Below are positions 6,991 through 14,806 of a DNA stretch of 21,324 nt, piece after piece (position 1 is the stretch's first letter; the number at the start of each line of letters is the position of its first letter). The notes under the pieces are model-generated. The model was not told where the DNA came from, did no database searches, and worked only from the letters and a program-made list of their open reading frames with translations. Origin of the DNA: Candidatus Staskawiczbacteria bacterium. Its GTDB lineage: Bacteria; Patescibacteriota; Minisyncoccia; Minisyncoccales; Staskawiczbacteraceae. The stretch is from NCBI GenBank assembly GCA_943354455.1, contig CALRCB010000007.1:1-21324 (forward strand), read 5' to 3'. Made by a program: the position numbers and the translations under genes.

Positions 6991-7018
6991 CATTCTTCTA
7001 ATACCCCAAATATTAAGG

Positions 7019-7024
7019 TATAAT
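7019..7024 (+). promoter_or_regulatory. TATAAT -10 box positioned for a leaderless transcript
   Basis: TATAAT ends six bases before the ATG at 7031. With normal -10 to +1 spacing, the first transcribed base is the A of the start codon. There is no Shine-Dalgarno site and only a weak -35 (TTCTAA near 6996). Confidence 0.6.
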
Positions 7025-7030
7025 TTAGGT

Positions 7031-8335
7031 ATGTTAAGAGAAAAAAATAATTTTGATACCAATAAAAACGCCTGGGTGGTGGCGGTGGATATGGGCTATG
7101 GCCATCAGCGAACGGCTCACTCCTTGCGTGATATAGCACCCAACCAAACGGTTATTAATGCCAACAGCTATAATGGAATTCCTGCCCGGGACCAAAAGCT
7201 TTGGGACACCACCAGAACCCTGTATGAATTTATTTCCAGATTCAGGAGAATACCAATTATTGGAGTATTCCTTTTTTTATTTTTGGACCGGTTCCAAAAA
7301 ATTCTGGGCTATTATCCAAAAAGAGATTTATCAAAATCAAATTTCAGCGGAAAAAATATAGACCGTTTCATTAAAAGGGGTTGGGGTGGGGATTTAATTG
7401 GCAAGCTGGCTAAAAATCCCATGCCGTTTGTTACTACGTTTTTCAGTACCGCATTTATGGCGGAGTATTTTAACTACCCAAATGACATTTATTGTATTAT
7501 CTGCGACGCTGATATTGCCAGGGCGTGGGTTTCTTTAGAACCTAAAAAAAGCCGGATCAAATATTTTGCTTCAAATACCTGGACCCGTGATCGGTTAAAA
7601 TTATACGGAGTAAAGCCTGAAAATATTTTATTAACTGGCTATCCATTACCTAAAGAAAATATTGGTGGAGAAAATTTGCAGACACTGAAAAAAGATTTTG
7701 GTTACCGGCTTTTAAACCTTGACCCTAATGGAAAATACCAAAAACTCTATGCTCCTTTGATTAAAAATTACTTGGGCCAGCTTCCTAAATTGCCAAATCA
7801 TCCATTAACCATTTTATTTTCTATTGGTGGAGCAGGCGCACAAAAAGAAGTGGCTTTGGCAATTATTAATAGTTTAAAAGAGAAAATAAAAGCCAAACAA
7901 TTAAGGTTTATTATTTCAGTGGGTATGCGCCAAGAGCTTCACAAATATTTTGCTGACAATGTAAAAGATTTGGATTTGGATGGCTGGTTGCATATTTTGT
8001 CTGGCAAAAATACTAAAGAATATTTTGATGAATTTAACCGGGAATTAAGGACCGTTGATATATTAATGACAAAACCATCGGAACTTTCTTTTTATGGGGC
8101 GCTCGGCATACCCATTATTATTGAGCCTTCTATTGGGTCGCAAGAGGATTTTAATCGCCGGTGGTTATTGCATGTTGGCGTCGGTACATTGCAAGAAAAT
8201 CCAGCTTACACTGATCAATGGTTATATGATTTATTGGAAACTGGAGGTTTTGCTGAAATGGCCATGCAAGGATTTATTGAAATGGAAAAATTAGGAACTT
8301 ATCGCATTGAGAAAATAATTGCCGGAAAAAAATAA
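7031..8335 (+). CDS. GT-B fold glycosyltransferase-like protein (MGDG synthase/GT28 type)
   Basis: The 434-residue protein opens with VVAVDMGYGHQRTAHSL, resembling the N-terminal glycine/GH motif of MGDG synthases and processive diacylglycerol glycosyltransferases. The middle holds an acceptor-domain-like ICDADIARAW and FASNTWTRDRLKLYGVKPENILLTGYPLP. The C-terminal half shows ILFSIGGAGAQKE and DILMTKPSELSFYGALGIPIII, followed by a QEDFN segment, the nucleotide-sugar side of a GT-B fold. No membrane helix is needed, although residues 76-89 are hydrophobic. It probably transfers a sugar to a lipid or glycan; substrate and donor are unknown. It starts an operon, two bases from the glycoside hydrolase gene. 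A second, shorter member of the superfamily lies at 11640. Confidence 0.72.
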   Translation: MLREKNNFDTNKNAWVVAVDMGYGHQRTAHSLRDIAPNQTVINANSYNGIPARDQKLWDTTRTLYEFISRFRRIPIIGVFLFLFLDRFQKILGYYPKRDLSKSNFSGKNIDRFIKRGWGGDLIGKLAKNPMPFVTTFFSTAFMAEYFNYPNDIYCIICDADIARAWVSLEPKKSRIKYFASNTWTRDRLKLYGVKPENILLTGYPLPKENIGGENLQTLKKDFGYRLLNLDPNGKYQKLYAPLIKNYLGQLPKLPNHPLTILFSIGGAGAQKEVALAIINSLKEKIKAKQLRFIISVGMRQELHKYFADNVKDLDLDGWLHILSGKNTKEYFDEFNRELRTVDILMTKPSELSFYGALGIPIIIEPSIGSQEDFNRRWLLHVGVGTLQENPAYTDQWLYDLLETGGFAEMAMQGFIEMEKLGTYRIEKIIAGKK

Positions 8336-8337
8336 TC

Positions 8338-9342
8338 ATGCTTAAAATGTTCACAATTTTATTAATGATAATTTTGGTAGTTTTAGTGGTGGTTTTTTGT
8401 TACTTTTTTATCGGGCGCGCCCCGGTGTCGGAAAAAATAGTTTGGGGGGTTAATTTTTCTCAAATGCAGGCTGAATCCTTAAAACTTGATTGGAAAGAAA
8501 CATATTTGGCGATGATGGGAGATTTGGGCGTAAAAAATATCAAATTACTCACCCAGTGGGATTGGGTTGAAGGTAAAAGGGATGATTATTATTTTGATGA
8601 TATTGATTGGCAAATAAAACAAGCAGAACTTCATAATGTAAAATTAATTTATGTAGTAGGCATGAAGACTGGTCGATGGCCCGAGTGTCATTTGCCAGAG
8701 TGGACCGACAACCTTTCGAAACAAGAACAGCAATATGCATTACTTAAATATATAAAAGAAGTGGTAGTCCGATATAAAGATTCAAAAGCTATCATTGCCT
8801 GGCAAGCTGAAAATGAGCCATTCTTTAATTTCGGCCAGTGTCCTTGGTATGACAAGGATTTTTTGGTAAAAGAAGTTGCTTTAATTAAGTCTATTGATGC
8901 TACCAGGCCAGTGATTATTTCTGATTCTGGCGAACAATCACTGTGGTTTGACGCAGCAAAAGTTGGAGATATTGTGAGCAGTACCATGTATCGGAAATTA
9001 TGGTTTGGTAACCAATATGGTATTGGTTTTTACGGTTCTTTTCCAATTCCTCCGGTATTTTATTATCGCAAAGCTCAATTAATAAAGTACTTATTTAATA
9101 AGCCGGTGATATGCGGCGAATTGCAGGCAGAGCCATGGGCATATAGATTATTTGTTGATGTCTCATTACAAGAACAGGAAAAAACCATGAATTTGACTCA
9201 ATTTAAGGAAAATATTGAATATGCCAAGAAAACGGGGCTTGGTGAATCTTATCTTTGGGGAACCGAGTGGTGGTACTGGTTAAAACAAACCAAAAATAAG
9301 CCAGAAATTTGGAACGAAGCTAGAACACTTTTTAAAAAATGA
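8338..9342 (+). CDS. Membrane-anchored clan-A (GH5-like) glycoside hydrolase
   Basis: The 334-residue protein starts with a strong N-terminal hydrophobic helix (residues 4-25) and then a TIM-barrel-like domain. The WQAENEP motif supplies the likely acid/base Glu160 at the end of strand 4. Glu261 in VICGELQAEPW (or Glu265) is the likely nucleophile on strand 7. WGTEWWYWL near the end fits a strand-8 aromatic subsite. The arrangement matches clan GH-A enzymes such as GH5 and GH39; the exact family cannot be set. The start is two bases after the glycosyltransferase stop, and its stop overlaps the permease start (ATGA), so the three genes are coupled. It would act outside the membrane on a glycan, perhaps trimming or remodelling the product of the neighbouring transferase. 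Confidence 0.78.
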   Translation: MLKMFTILLMIILVVLVVVFCYFFIGRAPVSEKIVWGVNFSQMQAESLKLDWKETYLAMMGDLGVKNIKLLTQWDWVEGKRDDYYFDDIDWQIKQAELHNVKLIYVVGMKTGRWPECHLPEWTDNLSKQEQQYALLKYIKEVVVRYKDSKAIIAWQAENEPFFNFGQCPWYDKDFLVKEVALIKSIDATRPVIISDSGEQSLWFDAAKVGDIVSSTMYRKLWFGNQYGIGFYGSFPIPPVFYYRKAQLIKYLFNKPVICGELQAEPWAYRLFVDVSLQEQEKTMNLTQFKENIEYAKKTGLGESYLWGTEWWYWLKQTKNKPEIWNEARTLFKK

Positions 9343-10244
9343 TACTAGGAATTTTTATTATTATAATATCGTATTTGTTTTTCAGCTTGGCTTTTTTTGG
9401 CGACAAGCTGGTTTTGAGTGGTCCGCTAAATCCAAAGTTGTATGTTTTTTATGTGGGAATTCTTAATATAATAGTTATTTTTTTTCTGCCATTTACCATT
9501 TGGCATTCTTATAATTTGGTGGGATTATTTTGGGCCGTATTAGTCGCCATTACTACCTTATTTGGTTTATACACGATGTTTGTTGCTTTAGAAAAATTTG
9601 ATGCTTCCCGTGTAATGCCCACCGTAGGAGCCCTTCAGCCGATATTTATATTGGTATTAACTTGGATATTTTGGGGGGTTCAGTCAATTACCCGGATGAA
9701 TTTTTTGGCTTTTACCATGTTGTTGGTGGGAAGTATTGCTATCTCTGTAGAAAGAAAATTTACGGTTACGGTTCACTATTTATTGTTAACAGTATTTTCT
9801 TCTTTAATGTTTTCTTTAGCGTATATTTTTTCTAAAATGGTGTTTTTACACGTACTATTTTTCCCAGGAATTATTTTAATGGGTTTGTGTATTTCTTTTT
9901 TTACTTTAGCGTTTCTTTTTGATAAAAATTTAAGGGCTCAGGTTTTTTCAAAAAAACCGGCATTAGATAAAAAAACCGGAGCTCTTTTCATCTTTACTCA
10001 AGGCGCGGGCGGGATTGCCAATCTTCTGCAGAGCCTGGCTATATCACTGGTGCCCGTTTCTTATTTGGCCATTATAAATTCCCTGCGGGGGATTCAGTAC
10101 GTTTTTCTTTTTATCATCACCCTGTTTTTTTCATATTTTTTACCAAAAATAATGAAAGAGGATATCTCAAAAAAAGTGATTATTCAAAAAACAATATCTG
10201 TGGTGCTTATTATCGTTGGTTTGGCGGTGCTGGTTATCTATTGA
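9339..10244 (+). CDS. EamA/DMT-family transporter
   Basis: The 301-residue protein consists almost entirely of hydrophobic helices, about ten, in two similar halves. This is the architecture of the drug/metabolite transporter (EamA) superfamily. The pattern LEKFDASRVMPTVGALQPIFILVLTWIF in the first half matches the usual EamA segment where a polar residue follows helix 3. SLAISLVPVSYLAIINSLRGIQYVF in the second half is its repeat. DMT proteins move nucleotide sugars, amino acids, metabolites or lipid-linked sugars (the ArnE/ArnF type). Given the coupled transferase and hydrolase, a sugar or lipid-sugar flippase role is possible but inferred. Its start overlaps the upstream stop by four bases. 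Its final codons carry the TTGACA of the next promoter. Confidence 0.8.
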   Translation: MILGIFIIIISYLFFSLAFFGDKLVLSGPLNPKLYVFYVGILNIIVIFFLPFTIWHSYNLVGLFWAVLVAITTLFGLYTMFVALEKFDASRVMPTVGALQPIFILVLTWIFWGVQSITRMNFLAFTMLLVGSIAISVERKFTVTVHYLLLTVFSSLMFSLAYIFSKMVFLHVLFFPGIILMGLCISFFTLAFLFDKNLRAQVFSKKPALDKKTGALFIFTQGAGGIANLLQSLAISLVPVSYLAIINSLRGIQYVFLFIITLFFSYFLPKIMKEDISKKVIIQKTISVVLIIVGLAVLVIY

Positions 10245-10269
10245 CATTGCACTGCCTATGTGCTATAAT
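10241..10269 (+). promoter_or_regulatory. Full-consensus housekeeping promoter
   Basis: TTGACA (10241-10246), a 17-base spacer and TATAAT (10264-10269) match the sigma-70/sigma-A consensus at all twelve positions, and TGC before the -10 adds an extended -10. The -35 overlaps the stop of the transporter gene. The predicted start point is near 10276, giving a 54-base leader. Confidence 0.88.
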
Positions 10270-10316
10270 TAAATTGTAGAAGATATAGGCTGACTTTGAC
10301 AAATAGGTGTCTTTTT

Positions 10317-10322
10317 AGGAGG
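10317..10322 (+). promoter_or_regulatory. Strong Shine-Dalgarno site AGGAGG
   Basis: AGGAGG lies seven bases before the ATG at 10330 and fixes that start. It is the strongest ribosome-binding site in the window and contrasts with the SD-less starts of most neighbours. Confidence 0.85.
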
Positions 10323-10329
10323 ATTTCCG

Positions 10330-10869
10330 ATGGAGTTTTCGTGGCCGATTTTCGTGATGACGTGGATTGTTAATGCCATTTGTATGGGCGCAATGTGTCT
10401 TGCCCAACAGATGGACAAAAGCCTGCCTTTGAGGCACTCAATCATCCCGGGAACCAACCAGAAATTCCTGTATATGCGGGACTGGTGTGCGTTTTGGAGC
10501 GATTTTCTCGCGGTACCGCTTATCATCAATGCCTTCGTGCATTTGGTGATAAAAGACCAAAAAAACCTTTGGTGGGGTTTGCCCATCATGGTAATCAGTG
10601 CGTTGGTTTTCCTGAAGATGTGTCTTGGGGAAAATCACAAACCGGATCAAGGGTTTCCTTCTGCAGGAGTAGTGGGTTTAAACGGATGGGCACACCTGCC
10701 CTACTTCGGTTTCTGTATTGCCGCCGCTGCGATTTGTATCTGGAACCTTATTACCAGTGACCTTAGGGGTCCGGTAATGTGGGTCGGGCTTATCGGCGGA
10801 GCATTCTATATTGGATGCTTCATTGGCGATATCAAAACGGGTAACTTTGATTCGCTCAAGAGTATTTAA
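10330..10869 (+). CDS. Unrecognised five-helix membrane protein, strongly expressed by its signals
   Basis: I do not recognise this 179-residue protein. It has about five hydrophobic helices (residues 5-25, 56-76, 82-100, 116-140 and 147-167), several cysteines in or near helices, and conserved-looking polar loops (LAQQMDKSLPLRHSIIPG, GENHKPDQGFPSAG). It carries a full-consensus promoter, AGGAGG at 7 bases and its own terminator, so it is monocistronic and probably abundant. Base composition stands out: 31 of 60 bases are G or C in 10441-10500 by hand count, against roughly 20-30 percent in several neighbouring stretches. That and the SD usage suggest either different selection (high expression) or acquisition. 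Real-gene confidence is high; function is unknown. Confidence 0.85.
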   Translation: MEFSWPIFVMTWIVNAICMGAMCLAQQMDKSLPLRHSIIPGTNQKFLYMRDWCAFWSDFLAVPLIINAFVHLVIKDQKNLWWGLPIMVISALVFLKMCLGENHKPDQGFPSAGVVGLNGWAHLPYFGFCIAAAAICIWNLITSDLRGPVMWVGLIGGAFYIGCFIGDIKTGNFDSLKSI

Positions 10870-10892
10870 GGCAAAAAAAGCTTGAAACATGG

Positions 10893-10922
10893 GCCCCCTG
10901 CGACATCGCTCGGGGCTTTTTT
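10893..10922 (+). terminator. Rho-independent terminator after the five-helix membrane protein
   Basis: GCCCC (10893-10897) pairs with GGGGC (10912-10916), with an inner GCG/CGC helix after a mismatch, followed by six T (10917-10922). It separates the monocistronic gene from the PAP2 operon that begins immediately after. Confidence 0.85.
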
Positions 10923-10936
10923 ATGCCTATTTTTAG

Positions 10937-10945
10937 TGATACAAT
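10937..10945 (+). promoter_or_regulatory. Extended -10 for the PAP2-glycosyltransferase operon
   Basis: TGA followed by TACAAT (10940-10945) gives an extended -10 box. The start point would be near 10952, four bases before the ATG at 10956. No good -35 is present, as is usual with extended -10 promoters. Confidence 0.5.
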
Positions 10946-10955
10946 GATAAAATAT

Positions 10956-11396
10956 ATGACTTCAAATGATTATTTTTTAGACCAAATTTTCCGCGCGATA
11001 ACTTTATTTGGAAACCCGGTTTTTTATGTTCCGATGATTATGATATTATGGGTATATAAAGTCCCGTTTGCCCTGCCATTGCTTTTGGCACTGCTTTTTA
11101 TTGAACTAGTATGTATTTTTATTAAGCTTTTGTATCGCAAAGACCGGCCAAACCCGCAATCCCGCCAAGGTCTTTTTAATAAAATAGATGCCAATAGTTT
11201 TCCTAGTGTTCACAGCGCCAGAATTGCGTTATTATCTTTGACGATGATAATTTACTATCCAAGCATTTCAGTTATCATCTCTAGTCTCATATTAGCAGTA
11301 CTCGTTGGATATTCAAGAATCTATCTTAAACGCCATTATGTGATAGATGTTTTGGGTGGATTTTTAATTGGTATTATTATTGCGCTATGGATATAA
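10956..11396 (+). CDS. PAP2-family lipid phosphatase
   Basis: PAP2 phosphatases remove phosphate from lipid phosphates or diphosphates at the membrane surface, for example in undecaprenyl-diphosphate recycling. All three signature motifs are intact in the 146-residue product: C1 K-x6-RP (Lys57, Arg64, Pro65), C2 PSVH (His86, with Val in place of the usual Gly), and C3 SR-x5-H-x3-D (Arg121, His127, Asp131). About five membrane helices surround them. I chose the ATG at 10956 because of the -10 box at 10940-10945. In-frame ATGs at 10923 and 10944 exist, but the first abuts the T tract of the upstream terminator. The gene overlaps the next by ten bases and heads a glycan/lipid operon. Confidence 0.85.
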   Translation: MTSNDYFLDQIFRAITLFGNPVFYVPMIMILWVYKVPFALPLLLALLFIELVCIFIKLLYRKDRPNPQSRQGLFNKIDANSFPSVHSARIALLSLTMIIYYPSISVIISSLILAVLVGYSRIYLKRHYVIDVLGGFLIGIIIALWI

Positions 11397-11647
11397 AAAT
11401 TGTAAAAAATAAATATCTTAATGCCCTGTTTTTATTGATGCTTTTTTCAGCCATTGTGCATATGCTGATGCTTTTTTATTTTGCTATTATCTCAAAAGAT
11501 TTATATGTGTTAAATTATTTTAATATTTTAGATGTTGATATATTTTTTCCAAACATATTTAATAACTTTGCCGGTAATATTTTTTCTGTTATTTTGGTGA
11601 TTATTATTTATGGTTTTATTTTAAAAAAGAACCATCTCGATGAATAA
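11387..11647 (+). CDS. Small two-helix membrane protein of unknown function
   Basis: The 86-residue product has two hydrophobic helices, about residues 11-35 and 63-80, separated by a short aromatic and acidic loop (DLYVLNYFNILDVDIFFPN). The second helix ends in KKNHLDE. I do not recognise a family. It overlaps the PAP2 gene by ten bases and the downstream glycosyltransferase by eight, so it is translationally coupled to both and is unlikely to be a chance reading frame. It may be a membrane partner or anchor for the soluble GT-B enzyme that follows; that is inference from position only. Confidence 0.7.
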   Translation: MDIKIVKNKYLNALFLLMLFSAIVHMLMLFYFAIISKDLYVLNYFNILDVDIFFPNIFNNFAGNIFSVILVIIIYGFILKKNHLDE

Positions 11648-12728
11648 AAAGAAAGTTTTAATTATATCTATGACAGGGGGGTTTGGTCACATCAGGGCCG
11701 GCACTGCTCTTTTAGATTATGCTAAACAACATTTGCCAAATATTGAAGCAGAACACATTGATGCGATAGAGATTGACCCACCTTTAAAAAAATATGCCGT
11801 TACCGTTTACGGTTTTATTAGTAAAAAGTTTCCTTTTTTATGGAAAGTGATATATGGTTTTACGCTCTTTTCTTTGGTTATGAGAAAAGTGGTGGCTTTG
11901 CGGGGAATGTATAACCACAACATTAAAAATTATATTATTGAAAAAAAACCGGAAGCGGTGATATGCACTAATGTGGTTATTCTACCCATTATTGCCCCTA
12001 TTTTGCACAAGGTACTTCCTGCTACGAAAATAGGGGTGGTGATTACTGATTATTGTGGCCATCCCTATTACAATATTGCTTTTGTGGATTATTATTTTGT
12101 ACCAACTCTGCAAGTGCAAAAAGAATTGGAAGAAGCGGGGGTCGTAAAAGAAAAAATAGTGGTGACGGGTATTCCGATCGATCCTCGGTTTTATATAAAA
12201 GAAAACATTCAAGATTTAAAATTAAAATATGGCATCAAAAATAATTTGCCGATAGTATTATTTATAGCTTCTTTCAAAATATCTAAAAATGATTTACGAT
12301 TGGTTATTGGACAATTATTAAAATTAACGCCGAATATCAATCTGATATTTATTGCCAGTGGCAATGAAGAATTTTATACGTTGGCCAAAAATAATTTTGA
12401 AGGCCAAGAAAGGTTTTTATTGGTAAAATGGACAAATACTATAGACGAATATATGAAACTTTCTTCGGTGGTGATAAGTAAGGCGGGAGGGCTAACGGTT
12501 TCTGAATGCATTAACTTGCAAAAGCCGTTGATTATGGTAAACCCGATACCTGGTCAGGAAGAATATAATGCACAGTTTGTTGTGAAAAATAATTTAGGGG
12601 TAAAAGTTAATAATATAAGTGAGATTATTGCAGTAGTGTCAAAAATTATTTTATCTTCTAGAAATAAGCAAATTAATTTGTTGGAACAGCAAAATTCTTG
12701 TGAAAAAATTTTTAAAGCAATATTATAA
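11640..12728 (+). CDS. MGDG synthase/MurG-like glycosyltransferase (GT28 type)
   Basis: This 362-residue GT-B protein starts KKKVLIISMTGGFGHIRAG, the glycine-rich loop plus GH of the diacylglycerol glycosyltransferase/MurG superfamily. Further markers are VVITDYCGHPYY in the acceptor domain, VVTGIPIDPRFY at the inter-domain linker, and SKAGGLTVSECINLQKPLIM with PIPGQEEYNA in the UDP-sugar-binding domain. Family members add glucose, galactose or GlcNAc to lipid acceptors at the cytoplasmic face. A basic, aromatic stretch near residues 55-85 may bind the membrane. The length fits bacterial UgtP/MurG-like enzymes (about 360-400). Neighbouring PAP2 and GT2 genes support a lipid-linked sugar pathway. 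Donor and acceptor are unknown. Confidence 0.85.
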   Translation: MNKKKVLIISMTGGFGHIRAGTALLDYAKQHLPNIEAEHIDAIEIDPPLKKYAVTVYGFISKKFPFLWKVIYGFTLFSLVMRKVVALRGMYNHNIKNYIIEKKPEAVICTNVVILPIIAPILHKVLPATKIGVVITDYCGHPYYNIAFVDYYFVPTLQVQKELEEAGVVKEKIVVTGIPIDPRFYIKENIQDLKLKYGIKNNLPIVLFIASFKISKNDLRLVIGQLLKLTPNINLIFIASGNEEFYTLAKNNFEGQERFLLVKWTNTIDEYMKLSSVVISKAGGLTVSECINLQKPLIMVNPIPGQEEYNAQFVVKNNLGVKVNNISEIIAVVSKIILSSRNKQINLLEQQNSCEKIFKAIL

Positions 12729-12732
12729 AAAC

Positions 12733-13440
12733 ATGGTAAGCATTATTATTCCCACATTAAATGAACAGGATTATTTGCCACGATTGCTAGAATCAATTAA
12801 AAGACAGGGTTTTAAGGATTATGAAATTATCGTCTCTGACGCGGGGTCGAAAGATAATACCCTAGCAATAGCTCAAAAATACGGATGTAAAATTGTTAAA
12901 GGTGGCTTGCCCGCAATAGGCAGAAATAATGGCGCGAAAGTTGCAGTTGGCAGTATATTATTTTTTTTGGATGCAGATACAGTGTTGCCCGGTCTTTTTT
13001 TGGTAAAATCATTGAAGGAATTTAAATCAAGTAAGTTGGATATTGCCAGTTTTGCTTTTGCCACCCATTCTAAAAACAAATTTTTCCATTTAATGCTGAA
13101 TTTTTACAATAAAATGATAGTTGAGTTGGAAAGTAAATTATCTTATTGTGCTATTGGTGTTTTGATAAAAAAAGAACTTTTTGATAAACTGAACGGATAC
13201 CGCGAAGAATTAAAATTATCTGAAGACCATGATTTGGCCAGGCGTGCCGTTGCTTACGGTAAATTCGGAATTATAAGAGCAGTAAAGATTTTTATTTCTG
13301 ACAGAAGGTTTGTAAAAGACGGATGGATGACAACCATTATAAAATACCTTTTATCGGAAATGCATAGCATTCTTATCGGCCCAATAAAATCAGATATATT
13401 CAAATATAAATTTGGCCACTATAAAGAAAAAAATAATTAA
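12733..13440 (+). CDS. Family 2 glycosyltransferase
   Basis: The 235-residue protein begins MVSIIIPTLNE, the standard first strand of a GT-A fold GT2 enzyme. DAGSKDNT follows, and FFLDADT holds the metal-binding DxD (Asp80, Asp82). LKLSEDHDLARRAVAYGKFG is the usual acidic ED segment near the catalytic base. An upstream in-frame ATG at 12700 would overlap the preceding gene by 29 bases and add an atypical basic leader, so I use 12733, five bases after the previous stop. The GGLPAIGRNNGAK segment resembles the GT2 group related to TIGR04283. There are no clear transmembrane helices apart from a weakly hydrophobic tail, so it is probably cytoplasmic and membrane-associated. Sugar and acceptor cannot be assigned. 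Confidence 0.85.
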   Translation: MVSIIIPTLNEQDYLPRLLESIKRQGFKDYEIIVSDAGSKDNTLAIAQKYGCKIVKGGLPAIGRNNGAKVAVGSILFFLDADTVLPGLFLVKSLKEFKSSKLDIASFAFATHSKNKFFHLMLNFYNKMIVELESKLSYCAIGVLIKKELFDKLNGYREELKLSEDHDLARRAVAYGKFGIIRAVKIFISDRRFVKDGWMTTIIKYLLSEMHSILIGPIKSDIFKYKFGHYKEKNN

Positions 13441-13454
13441 CTATTTACAAAACT

Positions 13455-14786
13455 ATGTACGATTTACCAAAATTTAATAAAAAAAATTCAATAAATAGTA
13501 TAAAAAAGATTGTTGGCGGTAAAATATTCCGGGTGTTTTTTTTGATAGTTATTTTGCTGGTGGCAGTACTTTTCTACCTGCAAATGTTTTCAACTGGGTT
13601 TTTGCACGATAAGCTTAATGATATTGTTAAAAAAATAGAAAATAATTTTTCAATAACAAAAATAAATCCGCCAGAATTGAGCGTAGTTGAAGATAAAAAA
13701 TATGTTTCGCAAAATTCTTATGAACAGGCGATTATAGATGCGGTGGCCTCTGCCTCACCATCGGTGGTGAGCATTGTAATTTCAAAAAACGTACCCGTTT
13801 ATGAGAAGGGGTTCATTAATCCTTTCGGTGATTTGCCAAATAATGGATTAGGCAGTCCTTTTATTTTTAAAATTCCACAGCAAGTGCAAAAAGGTACCAA
13901 ATACCAAGAGGTGGGAGCGGGGTCAGGCTTTATCGTTTCATCTAGCGGTTTGGTGCTTACGAATAAACACGTGGTTTCAGATAAAATAGCTGATTATACA
14001 GTGTTTACCAGCGATGGAAAAAAATATCCGGCTAAGGTAGTGGCATTGGACCCGGTGCAGGATTTAGCGATTATAAAAATTCAAGATCCGTTAGTAAATT
14101 CAGATCAAGCTATAAAATTTCCTTCTATAAAAATTGGAAATTCCGATGGCATACAAATCGGGCAAGGGGCAATTGCTATTGGAAATGCCTTGGGAGAATT
14201 TAGTAATACGGTTTCGGTGGGAGTGGTGTCGGGGCTCGGAAGGACGGTTACCGCTTCGGTTAAACAAGGGTTTTCTGAAAAACTTGAAGATATTATTCAA
14301 ACCGATGCGGCTATTAATTTGGGAAACTCCGGGGGGCCGTTAATAAATTTGAAAGGTGAGGTTATTGGAGTAAATACCGCTACGGCAGATGGCGCTCAAT
14401 CAATTGGCTTTGCTATTCCAATTAATATTGCTAAAAGAGATATTGATCAAATCATCGCCACCAATAAAATTGTGTATCCATTTTTGGGAGTCAGATATGT
14501 TTTGATTGATGATTATGTAAAAGAAAAATATGCACTGTCAGTTGATTATGGAGCTTACGTGTTAAAGGGAGATAACGGTGAAGCGGCGGTTACTAAAGAT
14601 TCTGCCGCCCAAAAAGCAGGAATAAAAGAAAAAGATGTGGTGTTGGAAATTGATGGTCAAAAGATTACCAAAAGCAATTCATTGGCAAAAATGATTGCGA
14701 TCTGTAATCCGAAAGACATTGTGATACTGAAAGTATTGAGGGATGGGAAGGAGATTACTATAGAGGCGGTGTTGGGCGAGAGGTAG
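13455..14786 (+). CDS. HtrA/DegP-type serine protease with one PDZ domain
   Basis: HtrA (DegP/DegS, MEROPS S1C) proteases degrade misfolded envelope proteins. The 443-residue product has a basic N terminus and one membrane anchor (about residues 23-44), then a linker, then the trypsin-like domain. The triad is His172 (LTNKHVVSD), Asp203 (QDLAIIKI) and Ser292 (GNSGGPL), all intact. A single PDZ domain occupies about residues 345-440 (DSAAQKAGIKEKDVVLEIDGQKI). One anchor plus one PDZ resembles DegS or Gram-positive HtrA more than soluble DegP with two PDZ domains. It lies 14 bases after the GT2 gene without its own clear promoter, so may be cotranscribed with the glycan operon. A strong hairpin follows it. 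Confidence 0.93.
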   Translation: MYDLPKFNKKNSINSIKKIVGGKIFRVFFLIVILLVAVLFYLQMFSTGFLHDKLNDIVKKIENNFSITKINPPELSVVEDKKYVSQNSYEQAIIDAVASASPSVVSIVISKNVPVYEKGFINPFGDLPNNGLGSPFIFKIPQQVQKGTKYQEVGAGSGFIVSSSGLVLTNKHVVSDKIADYTVFTSDGKKYPAKVVALDPVQDLAIIKIQDPLVNSDQAIKFPSIKIGNSDGIQIGQGAIAIGNALGEFSNTVSVGVVSGLGRTVTASVKQGFSEKLEDIIQTDAAINLGNSGGPLINLKGEVIGVNTATADGAQSIGFAIPINIAKRDIDQIIATNKIVYPFLGVRYVLIDDYVKEKYALSVDYGAYVLKGDNGEAAVTKDSAAQKAGIKEKDVVLEIDGQKITKSNSLAKMIAICNPKDIVILKVLRDGKEITIEAVLGER

Positions 14787-14806
14787 ATCGCTTCGGGTAT
14801 TTTGCA

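Noticed and set aside
10285..10316. Possible attenuator in the leader of the five-helix membrane gene
   Set aside because: GACA/TGTC followed by five T is only a 4-bp stem, too weak to call.
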